A stretch of 9,756 nt of DNA from the NCBI GenBank assembly GCA_947483545.1, contig CANKNP010000194.1, forward strand, positions 1 through 9,756, in the 5' to 3' direction. The translations under genes were made by a program, and so were the position numbers. Source of the DNA: Deltaproteobacteria bacterium (lineage in GTDB: Bacteria > Myxococcota > UBA796 > SXON01). Shown piece after piece: positions 1 through 6,544 of the stretch. A model generated the notes under the pieces. The model saw only the letters and a program-made list of their open reading frames with translations, was not told where the DNA came from and ran no database searches. How positions within the stretch are numbered: the first letter of the stretch is position 1; every line of letters starts with the position of its first letter.

Positions 1-76
1 GATTCTCCCGCCGCGCGAGGGCGCGCGCCGGGATTATCGGCCAGTGTTCGCCCAGAACGCCCACATTCGCGGGCTT

Positions 77-138
77 GTGTTCGCGTCCTCTCGGTCGGGT
101 CCGGCGCTCTGCGCCGTTCCCGCCCGGGACGCGAACAC
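77..138. repeat. Long inverted repeat / nested stem-loop in the lipoprotein leader
   Basis: The left arm 77-88 (GTGTTCGCGTCC) is an exact reverse complement of the right arm 127-138 (GGACGCGAACAC). Inside the loop, 96-99 (CGGG) can pair with 119-122 (CCCG), and 102-107 (CGGCGC) pairs with 111-116 (GCGCCG) around a TCT loop. The result is one long imperfect hairpin whose 3' arm ends immediately before the GGGAG ribosome-binding site at 139-143. It could be a leader structure affecting translation, a cruciform or protein-binding site, or the terminator of a gene left of the window. No T-run follows it, which argues against a classic intrinsic terminator. Confidence 0.6.
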
Positions 139-143
139 GGGAG
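139..143 (+). promoter_or_regulatory. Ribosome-binding site deciding the TTG start at 150
   Basis: GGGAG lies 6 nt before a TTG codon at 150-152. Starting there gives a compact lipoprotein signal peptide. Starting at the upstream in-frame TTG at 75 would add 25 Arg/Pro-rich residues ahead of it and would place the start codon at the edge of the inverted repeat. Confidence 0.65.
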
Positions 144-149
144 CCAGCT

Positions 150-1421
150 TTGAAGGCGCGCACTTCGTGGCGCCTTCAGTTCTGGCTCCTCCTCCTCGCC
201 TGCTCTGGCCCGGGCCCGGCTGACGACACGGCGGCTCTCCCCGACGACTCACCGGCCGACCTGTTCGCGCCGCCCTGCGCGGATGGCGGCTGGGGCGAGA
301 TCGAGGACGATCTCGTCGACACCGGCTTGCATGTGCAGGCCACGGCGGAGGCCGGCGGGGATGGCACAAAGGAGCGCCCGTTCCAGACCATCGACGACGC
401 GCTCGTTTCCTCCCGCGCGGGGGGCGCCAAGGCAATCCTGATCTGGCCCGGGGGCTACACCGCTTCGTTGGACCTCGGCGGCACGCTGGGAGACGACGCG
501 CTGCGGATCCAGGGCTGCAGCGCCGCAGAGGTGGTGCTGACAGCACCCGACTCGGGCTCGCCGGTGGTGAAGGTCTCCGATGCGCTCGACATGGACCTGC
601 GCGGGCTGACGCTGTCCGGCGGAAGGCGCGGGCTCTGGGTGTGGCAGGGGTCGACGATCACCGTCTCGAATGTCACGGCGCAAGGCAATCAACTGGTCGG
701 AATCGTCATCGATGGTTCGGGCACGGTGGCGACGCTCTCGGGAATCGTGGTCTCGGACCCGGTGGCGGTGAGCGGCGCGGGTGGTTTCGGCATCGCTGTC
801 CAAAACGCGAGCGCGACGTTGAGCAACCTGGTGATCACCAGCGCGACCGAGATCGGCCTGCTGATCGACGGGGGAGACGCGGACGTGGTGGTCGACAACA
901 TCGAGGTGGTCGGGACAGCGTCGCGCGAGGATGGAACCTTTGGTCGGGGGATCCGAGTCCAGGAGCGCGCCTCCGCCGTCATCTCCAACGCCGTGCTCAC
1001 CGAAAATCACGACGCGGGGATCTTTGGCCTCGGCGCGACCTCGCTCAGCCTGAGCGGCATTCAAGTGACCGACGTACGATCCGCCGAGATCCCCGGGAGT
1101 GACGACACCAGCGGGGACGGCATCGTGATCTCGGACAGCCCAGACCAGGAGCCCTACGACGCGATTTATTTTCAGGCGAGCTTGGAGGACGCGACCGTCT
1201 TGTCGGCGAGCCGCGTCGGGGTGTTGCTCACCGGGAACGGGCTTGCGGTCTCGCTGGCGAACGTGCTGATCACGCCGTCGTCGGAGGATCCGGGAGGCGG
1301 ATTGCCGCTCGTGCAGGGCGAGGCGTCGGTAGAGGAGAGCCTCGTTTACGACCTGGATGCGGTCGGCCTGACGTTTGCGTTTACACCGACCCCGGCCGAG
1401 GTCGATGATTTCGTGGACTAA
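150..1421 (+). CDS. Secreted lipoprotein with right-handed beta-helix (DUF1565-like) fold
   Basis: This gene encodes 423 aa from the TTG at 150 and ends in TAA. The N-terminus has basic residues (K2, R4, R8), a hydrophobic core (residues 9-17) and a lipobox LLAC with the lipidated Cys at 18, so the mature protein should be anchored in a membrane, probably the outer membrane. A low-complexity Asp/Pro/Ala linker follows. Residues ~70-81 (GDGTKERPFQTI) match the opening of DUF1565, a family that begins extracellular beta-helix domains. The rest is a series of short strands with repeated I/V/L-S-N/G-V/L turns (for example ITVSNVTAQGN and AVISNAVLTENHDAGI), typical of parallel beta-helix coils. 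No polysaccharide-lyase or hydrolase catalytic residues can be assigned, so the ligand is unknown. The gene stands alone and converges on the TPR/kinase frame with a 17-nt gap. The fold class is fairly sure; the function is not. Confidence 0.8.
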   Translation: MKARTSWRLQFWLLLLACSGPGPADDTAALPDDSPADLFAPPCADGGWGEIEDDLVDTGLHVQATAEAGGDGTKERPFQTIDDALVSSRAGGAKAILIWPGGYTASLDLGGTLGDDALRIQGCSAAEVVLTAPDSGSPVVKVSDALDMDLRGLTLSGGRRGLWVWQGSTITVSNVTAQGNQLVGIVIDGSGTVATLSGIVVSDPVAVSGAGGFGIAVQNASATLSNLVITSATEIGLLIDGGDADVVVDNIEVVGTASREDGTFGRGIRVQERASAVISNAVLTENHDAGIFGLGATSLSLSGIQVTDVRSAEIPGSDDTSGDGIVISDSPDQEPYDAIYFQASLEDATVLSASRVGVLLTGNGLAVSLANVLITPSSEDPGGGLPLVQGEASVEESLVYDLDAVGLTFAFTPTPAEVDDFVD

Positions 1422-1438
1422 GCTCGAAGAGTGACCCC

Positions 1439-2599
1439 TCACCCCACCAGCGCCGTCACCCTGGCGAGCATTTTCCCAAGCTCCGTGTTCGGCGTGGCCC
1501 CCACGGCGCCAGCCAGCCAGCCAGCCTCAGAGATCGCGACCGTGGCGCCTTCGAAGTCCCCGGCGAGGTGCGCAGCCTCTGCGCGCGCGCACAGCAGGCG
1601 GCCAAGCTCGAGCTGGTCGCCGACCCCGCGGAGCACGTCCTCGCCCTGCTGTAGGTGACCGAGCGCCTCTTCGTGCGCACCCTCGCGGGCGGCCAACAAG
1701 CCGAGGGCGCCGAGCATCACGCCTTCAAACCTGCGATTCCCGATCTCCCGGTGAATGGTGAGCGCGGCGCTGAGCGAGCGTCGCGCGTCGTGCAACTGCC
1801 CCTGCTCAAGCGCCTGCTCGCCGAGGTTCCCAAGCATCACCCCCTCGCTGCGGCGGTTCCCGACCTCGCGGTGGATGGCCAACGCTGCCTCGAAGTGCAG
1901 CTTCGCAGCGTCCAGTCGGTCCCGCTCCGCGCAGAGCAGCCCGAGGTTCCCGAGAGCGACCCCCTCCTCCCGACGGTTCCCGACCTCCCGGTGGATGGCG
2001 AGCGCGTCCTCGCACTCCTGGGCAGCGCGGGCGCCTTGTCCGATGCGACGGTGAAGCACCGCGAGGTTGCCCAACGCGATCCCCTCCCCCTTTCGGTGGC
2101 GGACCGACCGGTGGAGCGCCAATGCCTGCTCTTGCGCCTTTCCGGCTTCGTCCATGCGCCCGCGTTCCATGAACAGGAGCCCCAGGTTTCCGAGCACAGA
2201 GGCCTCGCCCCACACCTCGCCGACCGCGCGAAAGAGCGCCAGGGCCTCGAGAAGGTGCGCCTCCGCCAGGCCCGGCTTTCCCGACATCCGCTGGGCGAGC
2301 CCGGCTACCCGCTCCACCCGGCCGCGGTCTCCATCGTCGAGCGTGGCCAGGCCGAGCACACGTTGCGCGAGCGCGACCGCGACCGCGGACGGCCCCTTGG
2401 CCGCCCAAACCACCCAGGCCGCACGACACGCCGCGGCCGCTACCCGGGCGTCCTTCCGAACAATCGCGCGCTCACACGCGACGACGAGATTTTCCAGCCG
2501 CTCCGCCTGGGCCATACGCGCCGCGGTACCGCCGGCGGTGTCCAACGCGTCCAAGAACGCATCCTCGCCGAACGTGGCCGCGTAGTCCCCGTGCCGCAC
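1439..2599 (-). CDS. TPR-repeat protein; probable C-terminal part of the interrupted kinase
   Basis: This frame encodes 386 aa if read from the GTG at 2599 and ends in TGA. Residues ~1-110 are helical and resemble the region that follows the STAND ATPase in large kinase/ATPase/TPR regulators. Residues ~112-320 hold five TPR units of exactly 40 aa, with a recurring HREVGNRR-EGV-LGNLG core, followed by one or two degenerate helices pairs. TPR arrays bind protein partners and are the usual C-terminal sensor of STAND NTPases. The frame is the same as that of the kinase gene upstream: only one TAG and 20 sense codons separate them. No Shine-Dalgarno sequence precedes the GTG, so I doubt that this is an independently started gene. 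It is more likely the tail of the 870-aa upstream protein, either separated by a nonsense mutation or made by readthrough or reinitiation. Confidence 0.75.
   Translation of the reverse strand: MRHGDYAATFGEDAFLDALDTAGGTAARMAQAERLENLVVACERAIVRKDARVAAAACRAAWVVWAAKGPSAVAVALAQRVLGLATLDDGDRGRVERVAGLAQRMSGKPGLAEAHLLEALALFRAVGEVWGEASVLGNLGLLFMERGRMDEAGKAQEQALALHRSVRHRKGEGIALGNLAVLHRRIGQGARAAQECEDALAIHREVGNRREEGVALGNLGLLCAERDRLDAAKLHFEAALAIHREVGNRRSEGVMLGNLGEQALEQGQLHDARRSLSAALTIHREIGNRRFEGVMLGALGLLAAREGAHEEALGHLQQGEDVLRGVGDQLELGRLLCARAEAAHLAGDFEGATVAISEAGWLAGAVGATPNTELGKMLARVTALVG
1640..2245 (-). repeat. 120-bp periodic repeats encoding the TPR array
   Basis: Five consecutive units of 120 bp (40 codons) encode the TPR helices. 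On the + strand the best-conserved segment recurs at about 1735-1760, 1855-1880 and 1975-2000, each reading close to GGTTCCCGACCTCCCGGTGG, which on the minus strand encodes HREVGNRR. A more diverged copy lies near 2095-2120. The exact 120-bp phase and high DNA identity between neighbouring units point to tandem duplication within the gene. Confidence 0.8.
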
Positions 2600-2662
2600 C
2601 CAGACCGTCGCTTGGGCATCTACGCCGCTGCCTGCAAACGCCCCGGGGGTACCAAGCTTCTA
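2600..2662 (-). other. In-frame amber codon (2660-2662) plus 20-codon sense bridge joining kinase and TPR frames
   Basis: Read on the minus strand in the kinase frame, the sequence runs SIHAYAV, then TAG, then KLGTPGAFAGSG and VDAQATVW, directly into VRHGDYAATFGED of the TPR frame. There is no other stop and no frame change. A single G-to-T change of GAG (Glu) to TAG would account for it, giving AYAVEKL, a sequence typical of the helix at this point in STAND/AfsR-like proteins. TAG also ends the cyclic-nucleotide-binding gene at 6530-6532, so wholesale reassignment of TAG to Glu in this organism is unlikely. Confidence 0.85.
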
Positions 2663-5272
2663 GACAGCGTAGGCGTGAATGCTGCTGAAAAGGCCAAACC
2701 AGGGTTCGCCCTGCTCAGATCGGTCGGGCTCGAGCCGCAGCAGGCTCTTGTCCACGAGCGCCTGCACCACGTCCATGGCGAACGGCGCGTCCTCCCAGGG
2801 CTTCAGGTCCAGCACCGCCTCCGCCGCGGCGAGGGTGAAGTCCCCTTCGAACGCGGAGAGCTGGGCGAGCGCGCCCTTCTCGTGCGGCGCGAGCAGGTCC
2901 CAGGACCAGTCGATGGTCGCGCGCAGCGTCCCCTGGCGAGCAGTGCCGCCTCGCGAGCTTGCGGACAGCACCTTGAACCTATCCTTCAAGCGCTCGCGGA
3001 GCTGCGGGGGCGAGAGGATGCGGATGCGCGCCGCGGCCAGCTCGATAGCGAGCGGCAGGCCATCCAGGGTCTCGACGATGGCGAGGACATCGGCGCGGTT
3101 CTGGGCCGTGACCGCGAAGGTGGGCTGGTGCGCGCGTGCCCGGATCTCGAACAGGCCCACTGCTTCGTCCCGACCCATCGGATCGACGGAGAGCACCTGC
3201 TCGCCGGGGACGGACAGCCGCTCGCGGGAGGTGGCGAGGAACACGGCTTGTGGGGCCAGCTGTCCCCAACGGGTCACGCTCGCCGCCGCATAAGCCACGA
3301 TCTGCTCGACATTGTCGAGGATCACGAGGCAGACGCCGCGGGCCGCGATCGCGTGTCCCAACTGGGACAGCGGGTCGTTGCCGAGCGGCACGTCGAGCCC
3401 CCGGGCCACGGCAGCGACGAGCCCGTCCTGGTCTCGCGCTTCCGCCAGCTCGCAGAAGTAGACCCCGCCGGGGAACTCGCCGAGCCACGTCCACGAGAAG
3501 TGGCGCGCCAGGCGGGTTTTTCCTGTGCCACCGGGACCAAGCAAGCTGACGACCCGCCCCCCCTCCTCGATCAGCCGGGACAACGCCTGCAGCTCCTCCT
3601 CGCGGCCAACGAAGGCGTCGGTCTCCGCGGAGAGGACCCTGCGAACTTCCCGCCGCGGAATCCAGAGATCGCCCTGCCGCACCACCTGGTAGACCTTGGG
3701 ACCGTCCGGGGGCGGTGTGAACGGCGCCTGCCCGCCGCCGACCTCAAACAGCTCGACCGGCTCGGAGATGCCCTTCATGCGCCAGTGGCCGTGGGACTGC
3801 ACGCGCAGGCCGGCGTCCGGGAGGGCGTGACGCGCGGCCGCGGTCAGGAGCGTCTGGCCGCCCGCCGCGACCGACATGACCCGCGCGGCCAGCGGTTTCC
3901 CGAGCCCCTCCACCTCGATGGGCTTGGCGCCCAGCGCGATGTCCGACAAGGCGTTCTCCCGCAGGATCACGTCTGCGAGGTGGATACCGACGCGGGCCCG
4001 GAGCGGCTGATCGAGCTGGGCGGACAGGGTGCGGAGGGCCTCGTGGTAGTCGAGGGCGTAGCGCACGGCGTCCAGCACGGAGTCGAAGAGCAGCAGGAAC
4101 CCATCGGTGCGGTCGATCTCCTGCCCAGGCCAACGCACGAGCAGGTCCCGCGCCGCCCGATCATGCGCGGTCCAGAGATCGGTCATCCGCGCGTCGCCGA
4201 GGCTCTCGGCGATCCGGGTGCTGTCCACCACGTCGGTGAGCAGGAGCACGTGGGACTGGCTCGCCTGGCTCACGCGGCCGCGGGCGCGGGGCTGGGGCGA
4301 CGGCGCGGGGGTCGTGACCTGATGGCTGCCGGTCGGCTCGTAGGTGTCCGACAGGCTGTTCGTTCGGGCCACGCTGGGGGCGACGGCCGCCGCGGCGAAC
4401 GTCTTCAAAAAGCTCGCATCCCAAACGGCGTCCAGCGAACTGCGCCCCTTGGGACGCCACATGTCCAGCAGCGTCTCGCAGTCGGGGACACGCTCGTCGG
4501 GGTTCACCTTCAACGCTCCTTCGATCGCCCGGACCATGCTTACGGGCAGGCTCGGCGCGCACGCCCACGGTGGCTTGAACCTGCCCTCCGAGATGGCGGT
4601 GAAGACGGTCAACAGGTCGTCTCCCGGGAACGCCTGCGCGCCGCAAGCCAGGTCGTAGAGGATCGCCCCGAGGGAAAAGACGTCGGCCCGCTTGTCCACG
4701 CTGCGGGCATCGCGGATCTGCTCGGGCGCCATGTAGGAGGGCGTGCCCAGGCTCACCCCCTGGCGGGTCTGACGCATGGCGCCGGGCTCGGGCGTGAGCA
4801 GTTTTGCGAGCCCGAAGTCGGCCACCTTCGGCTCCGGCCCGTGGGCCCCGAGCGCCAAGAGCACGTTGGCAGGCTTCAGATCGCGGTGGATCAGACCGAG
4901 CTGGTGTGCGTACGCGACCCCGCTGATGATCCCCGCCCCCAGCGCCTCCGCCTGCGCCTCCGACGGCCGGCATCCTTGAAGTAAAACCTCAAGGTTGGGC
5001 CCGGCGACGTACTCCATGATGAGCCCGGGGCTGCCGTCCACATCGATGATGTCCGTGACCGCGACCACGTTCGGATGGCGAAGCGAGGCCTGGAGCCGGC
5101 CCTCTTGAAGCAGCCGATCCCGCACCGACGGCATCGGCAGGGCAAGCACCTTCAGGGCGTGTAAACTGCCAAGCTGCGCGTGCCGCACCCGGTACACGAC
5201 CGCCATGCCGCCCGACCCGATCCGGGCCTCGACCACGTAGCGGTCCAACGATGTGCCAACGGCGAGCAGCAT
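2660..5272 (-). CDS. Hanks-type Ser/Thr kinase with class III cyclase-like and STAND ATPase domains
   Basis: This gene encodes 870 aa from the ATG at 5272 to the TAG at 2660. Residues ~11-270 are a Ser/Thr kinase with every key motif: Gly-rich loop GSGGMAVVY (19-27), K41, E57, HRDLKPAN (129-136), DFG (152-154), and GTPSYMAPEQ (176-185). Residues ~340-480 resemble a class III nucleotide cyclase: LLLTDVVDST with D347, and TDGFLLLF with D390, the two metal-binding Asps. The usual Asn of VNxAAR is Pro (P460, KPLAAR; R464 kept), so catalytic activity is doubtful. Residues ~553-810 are a STAND NTPase: FVGRE, Walker A GPGGTGKT (579-586), Walker B LVILDN (649-654), and GLPLAIELAAARI (738-750). A winged-helix region ending at HAYAV follows. 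No membrane segment is seen. It is probably a cytosolic signal integrator. The TPR part normally following is in frame but behind the TAG. The gene is divergent from the cyclic-nucleotide-binding operon across a repeat array. Confidence 0.9.
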   Translation of the reverse strand: MLLAVGTSLDRYVVEARIGSGGMAVVYRVRHAQLGSLHALKVLALPMPSVRDRLLQEGRLQASLRHPNVVAVTDIIDVDGSPGLIMEYVAGPNLEVLLQGCRPSEAQAEALGAGIISGVAYAHQLGLIHRDLKPANVLLALGAHGPEPKVADFGLAKLLTPEPGAMRQTRQGVSLGTPSYMAPEQIRDARSVDKRADVFSLGAILYDLACGAQAFPGDDLLTVFTAISEGRFKPPWACAPSLPVSMVRAIEGALKVNPDERVPDCETLLDMWRPKGRSSLDAVWDASFLKTFAAAAVAPSVARTNSLSDTYEPTGSHQVTTPAPSPQPRARGRVSQASQSHVLLLTDVVDSTRIAESLGDARMTDLWTAHDRAARDLLVRWPGQEIDRTDGFLLLFDSVLDAVRYALDYHEALRTLSAQLDQPLRARVGIHLADVILRENALSDIALGAKPIEVEGLGKPLAARVMSVAAGGQTLLTAAARHALPDAGLRVQSHGHWRMKGISEPVELFEVGGGQAPFTPPPDGPKVYQVVRQGDLWIPRREVRRVLSAETDAFVGREEELQALSRLIEEGGRVVSLLGPGGTGKTRLARHFSWTWLGEFPGGVYFCELAEARDQDGLVAAVARGLDVPLGNDPLSQLGHAIAARGVCLVILDNVEQIVAYAAASVTRWGQLAPQAVFLATSRERLSVPGEQVLSVDPMGRDEAVGLFEIRARAHQPTFAVTAQNRADVLAIVETLDGLPLAIELAAARIRILSPPQLRERLKDRFKVLSASSRGGTARQGTLRATIDWSWDLLAPHEKGALAQLSAFEGDFTLAAAEAVLDLKPWEDAPFAMDVVQALVDKSLLRLEPDRSEQGEPWFGLFSSIHAYAV

Positions 5273-5323
5273 GCCGCCCGAATGTATCTACCAGCCGTGA
5301 GACAAACAGCGGGCCGCCAAAAC

Positions 5324-5333
5324 TCTCATGAGA
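5324..5333. promoter_or_regulatory. Candidate operator palindrome TCTCATGAGA (junction 1/2)
   Basis: TCTCATGAGA is a perfect 10-bp palindrome spanning the boundary of repeat copies 1 and 2. It recurs at the next two junctions at exactly 31-bp spacing, which is what a cooperative dimeric DNA-binding protein would use. The bound protein is unknown. Confidence 0.45.
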
Positions 5334-5354
5334 CAAACAGCGGGCCGCCAAAAC

Positions 5355-5364
5355 TCTCATGAGA
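5355..5364. promoter_or_regulatory. Candidate operator palindrome TCTCATGAGA (junction 2/3)
   Basis: This is the second exact copy of the 10-bp palindrome, 31 bp from the first. Confidence 0.45.
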
Positions 5365-5385
5365 CAAACAGCGGGCCGCCAAAAC

Positions 5386-5395
5386 TCTCATGAGA
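5386..5395. promoter_or_regulatory. Candidate operator palindrome TCTCATGAGA (junction 3/4)
   Basis: This is the third exact copy. At the next junction (5417-5426) the sequence is TTCCATGAGC: only the right half TGAG is kept and the palindrome is lost. Confidence 0.45.
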
Positions 5396-5459
5396 GGAAC
5401 AGCGGGCCTTCGAAAATTCCATGAGCGGAACGGAGGGCCTCCGAAAATTCCAGCGGATC

Positions 5460-5468
5460 TGTGATAAA
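5460..5468 (+). promoter_or_regulatory. Weak candidate extended -10 for the cyclic-nucleotide-binding operon
   Basis: TGTGATAAA fits the TGn plus -10 pattern (GATAAA has 4 of 6 matches to TATAAT) just past the last repeat copy. No good -35 lies 16-18 bp upstream, which would suit an activator-dependent promoter. It starts only 32 nt before the ATG at 5492, so the leader would be very short. This is a weak call. Confidence 0.25.
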
Positions 5469-5477
5469 CCCGCGTGC

Positions 5478-5482
5478 GAGGA
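5478..5482 (+). promoter_or_regulatory. Ribosome-binding site choosing the ATG at 5492
   Basis: GAGGA lies 9 nt before the ATG at 5492. It favours that codon over the in-frame GTG at 5474, which would add MRGLPT and would place this motif inside the coding region. Confidence 0.6.
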
Positions 5483-5491
5483 CTGCCGACC

Positions 5492-6532
5492 ATGAAAGAC
5501 CCCGCCGCCGCCCAGCGCTACCTGGATGCCATCGCCGCCAAGAGCCCCGCCGTCAAGGCGCTGCTCACGCTCTCGGGCGCCACCGGAGAGACGCTCTCCC
5601 CCTATGTGGATGTCCGAGACTATGCGCTCGGCGACGTGATCATCCGCGAGGGGTCACAACCCACGGAGCTATACTTGGTGTTGGAGGGCGAATCCAAGGT
5701 CGCGATCATGGCCCCGGGGGCGATGGTGAACCGGCTCCTGGCGCTCGACGTCGCTGGCGAAGTCTCGATGGTGACGAAGCTACCCGCGATCTCCACGGTC
5801 ACCGCGGACGAGCCGGTCAAGGTGCTGGTGCTCCCGCACACAGCGTTCTCGGACCTGCTGGCGAGCTCGCCAGGGACAGGCTTCGCGCTCCTGCGCGCGT
5901 TCGCCGAGAACGTGGTCGAGAAGATCATCCGGACCGACAGCGCGGGCACGCCGATGGGGCCGGGCCGCGATGGCACCCCCAAGGAGGATCCGACCGGGAT
6001 GTACGCGAACAACGCCGGGATTGAGGACCACCTCAAGGGCATGGCGGCGTTCCGTTGGAAGGCGGAGGAGATCACGCCGGAGGTCACTCGCCTGTTCCGC
6101 ACCCGACACGTCCCCGCCGGCGATCGGTTCATCCTAGATGGAGAGCCATCGGACTCTCTGTACCTGTTGGTCGTCGGCACCGCGCGGGTGGACGCGCTGG
6201 ACAGCCCGATCCGCGCGTTCGTCGGCGGTCACAGCCAGTGTGAGCACGTCGTGATCGGCGAGCTCTCGTTCCTCACGGGTCGCGCGCGCACCGGCACCGT
6301 GATGGCTGTCACGGACTGTGAGCTCCTGGAGTTCTCGTCGGCGCGAATGGTCGAGCTGGTCCAGGGCTCCCCCGCGTTCGCCGGGCGCTTCCTGCTTGGA
6401 ATTCTCGGCGCGGTCTGCCGCAAGTTGGCCGATACCTCCGCGAACCGCGCCCGGTACACCGCCGTCATCCAAGGCGACTGGGACAAGTGGTTCGTCGAGG
6501 AGGCCGACTTCTCCGCGAAGTTCGGCCGGTAG
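5492..6532 (+). CDS. Double cyclic-nucleotide-binding-domain protein
   Basis: This gene encodes 346 aa from the ATG at 5492 and ends in TAG. Two CRP/PKA-type cNMP-binding beta-barrels are visible. Domain 1 (~37-140) has the YALGDVIIREGSQPTELYLVLEG entry strands (split here by length: YALGDVII then REGSQPTELYLVLEG) and a phosphate-cassette GE at 88-90. The Arg that grips the cyclic phosphate is replaced by Ala (~A99, in LPAISTV). Domain 2 (~200-315) has VPAGDRFILDGEPSDSLYLL, then GELSFLTGRARTGTV with the Arg present (~R266). Domain 2 is therefore the better candidate for a real nucleotide site. No helix-turn-helix follows, so this is not a CRP-type transcription factor. No enzyme domain or membrane segment is visible. 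It is first in an operon with the RCK membrane protein and the Clp-like ATPase, and probably serves as their ligand-sensing subunit (inference). Confidence 0.88.
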   Translation: MKDPAAAQRYLDAIAAKSPAVKALLTLSGATGETLSPYVDVRDYALGDVIIREGSQPTELYLVLEGESKVAIMAPGAMVNRLLALDVAGEVSMVTKLPAISTVTADEPVKVLVLPHTAFSDLLASSPGTGFALLRAFAENVVEKIIRTDSAGTPMGPGRDGTPKEDPTGMYANNAGIEDHLKGMAAFRWKAEEITPEVTRLFRTRHVPAGDRFILDGEPSDSLYLLVVGTARVDALDSPIRAFVGGHSQCEHVVIGELSFLTGRARTGTVMAVTDCELLEFSSARMVELVQGSPAFAGRFLLGILGAVCRKLADTSANRARYTAVIQGDWDKWFVEEADFSAKFGR

Positions 6533-6544
6533 GCCCTCCGCATC

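Larger units (their letters stand above)
5298..5452. repeat. Five tandem 31-bp repeats
   Basis: The copies are at 5298-5328, 5329-5359, 5360-5390, 5391-5421 and 5422-5452, with no spacers. The first three are identical: TGAGACAAACAGCGGGCCGC followed by CAAAACTCTCA. Copies 4 and 5 diverge (TGAGAGGAAC.. and TGAGCGGAAC..), both ending in CGAAAATTCCA. A 31-bp period is not a multiple of three, so the array does not encode protein repeats. It is close to three helical turns of B-DNA, which would place bound proteins on one face. The identical copies lie next to the kinase start, and the diverged ones lie next to the operon start. Confidence 0.95.
5273..5491. promoter_or_regulatory. Divergent intergenic control region
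   Basis: These 219 bp separate the start of the kinase gene (left, minus strand) from the cyclic-nucleotide-binding gene (right, plus strand). About 155 bp of it is a tandem repeat array (5298-5452). The array is richer in A/T than the genes around it because of AAAACTC and GAAAATTCC blocks. Both promoters must lie in or beside the array, so it is likely to control both transcripts. Confidence 0.6.

Noticed and set aside
1422..1438. Bidirectional terminator between the convergent lipoprotein and TPR genes
   Set aside because: Only 17 bp separate the stops, and I see no stable stem-loop with a T-run.
2642..2664. Polylinker-like run of restriction sites (CCCGGG, GGTACC, AAGCTT, TCTAGA) next to the in-frame TAG
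   Set aside because: It resembles a cloning scar, but the same bases keep the reading frame and encode a plausible continuation (KLGTPGAF) of the protein into the TPR part. A vector junction would be unlikely to do that. Raw reads would settle it.
1655..4984. A 1109-codon open frame on the + strand antisense to the kinase and TPR genes
   Set aside because: It is a shadow of the GC-rich minus-strand gene: its protein has no recognisable domains and biased Arg/Gly/Pro/His content, while the opposite strand has complete kinase, STAND and TPR motifs.
5298..5452. CRISPR array
   Set aside because: The 31-bp units are directly adjacent with no unique spacers, and no cas gene is present.
5492..6532. 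CRP/FNR-type transcription factor
   Set aside because: There are two cNMP-binding domains but no helix-turn-helix at the C-terminus.
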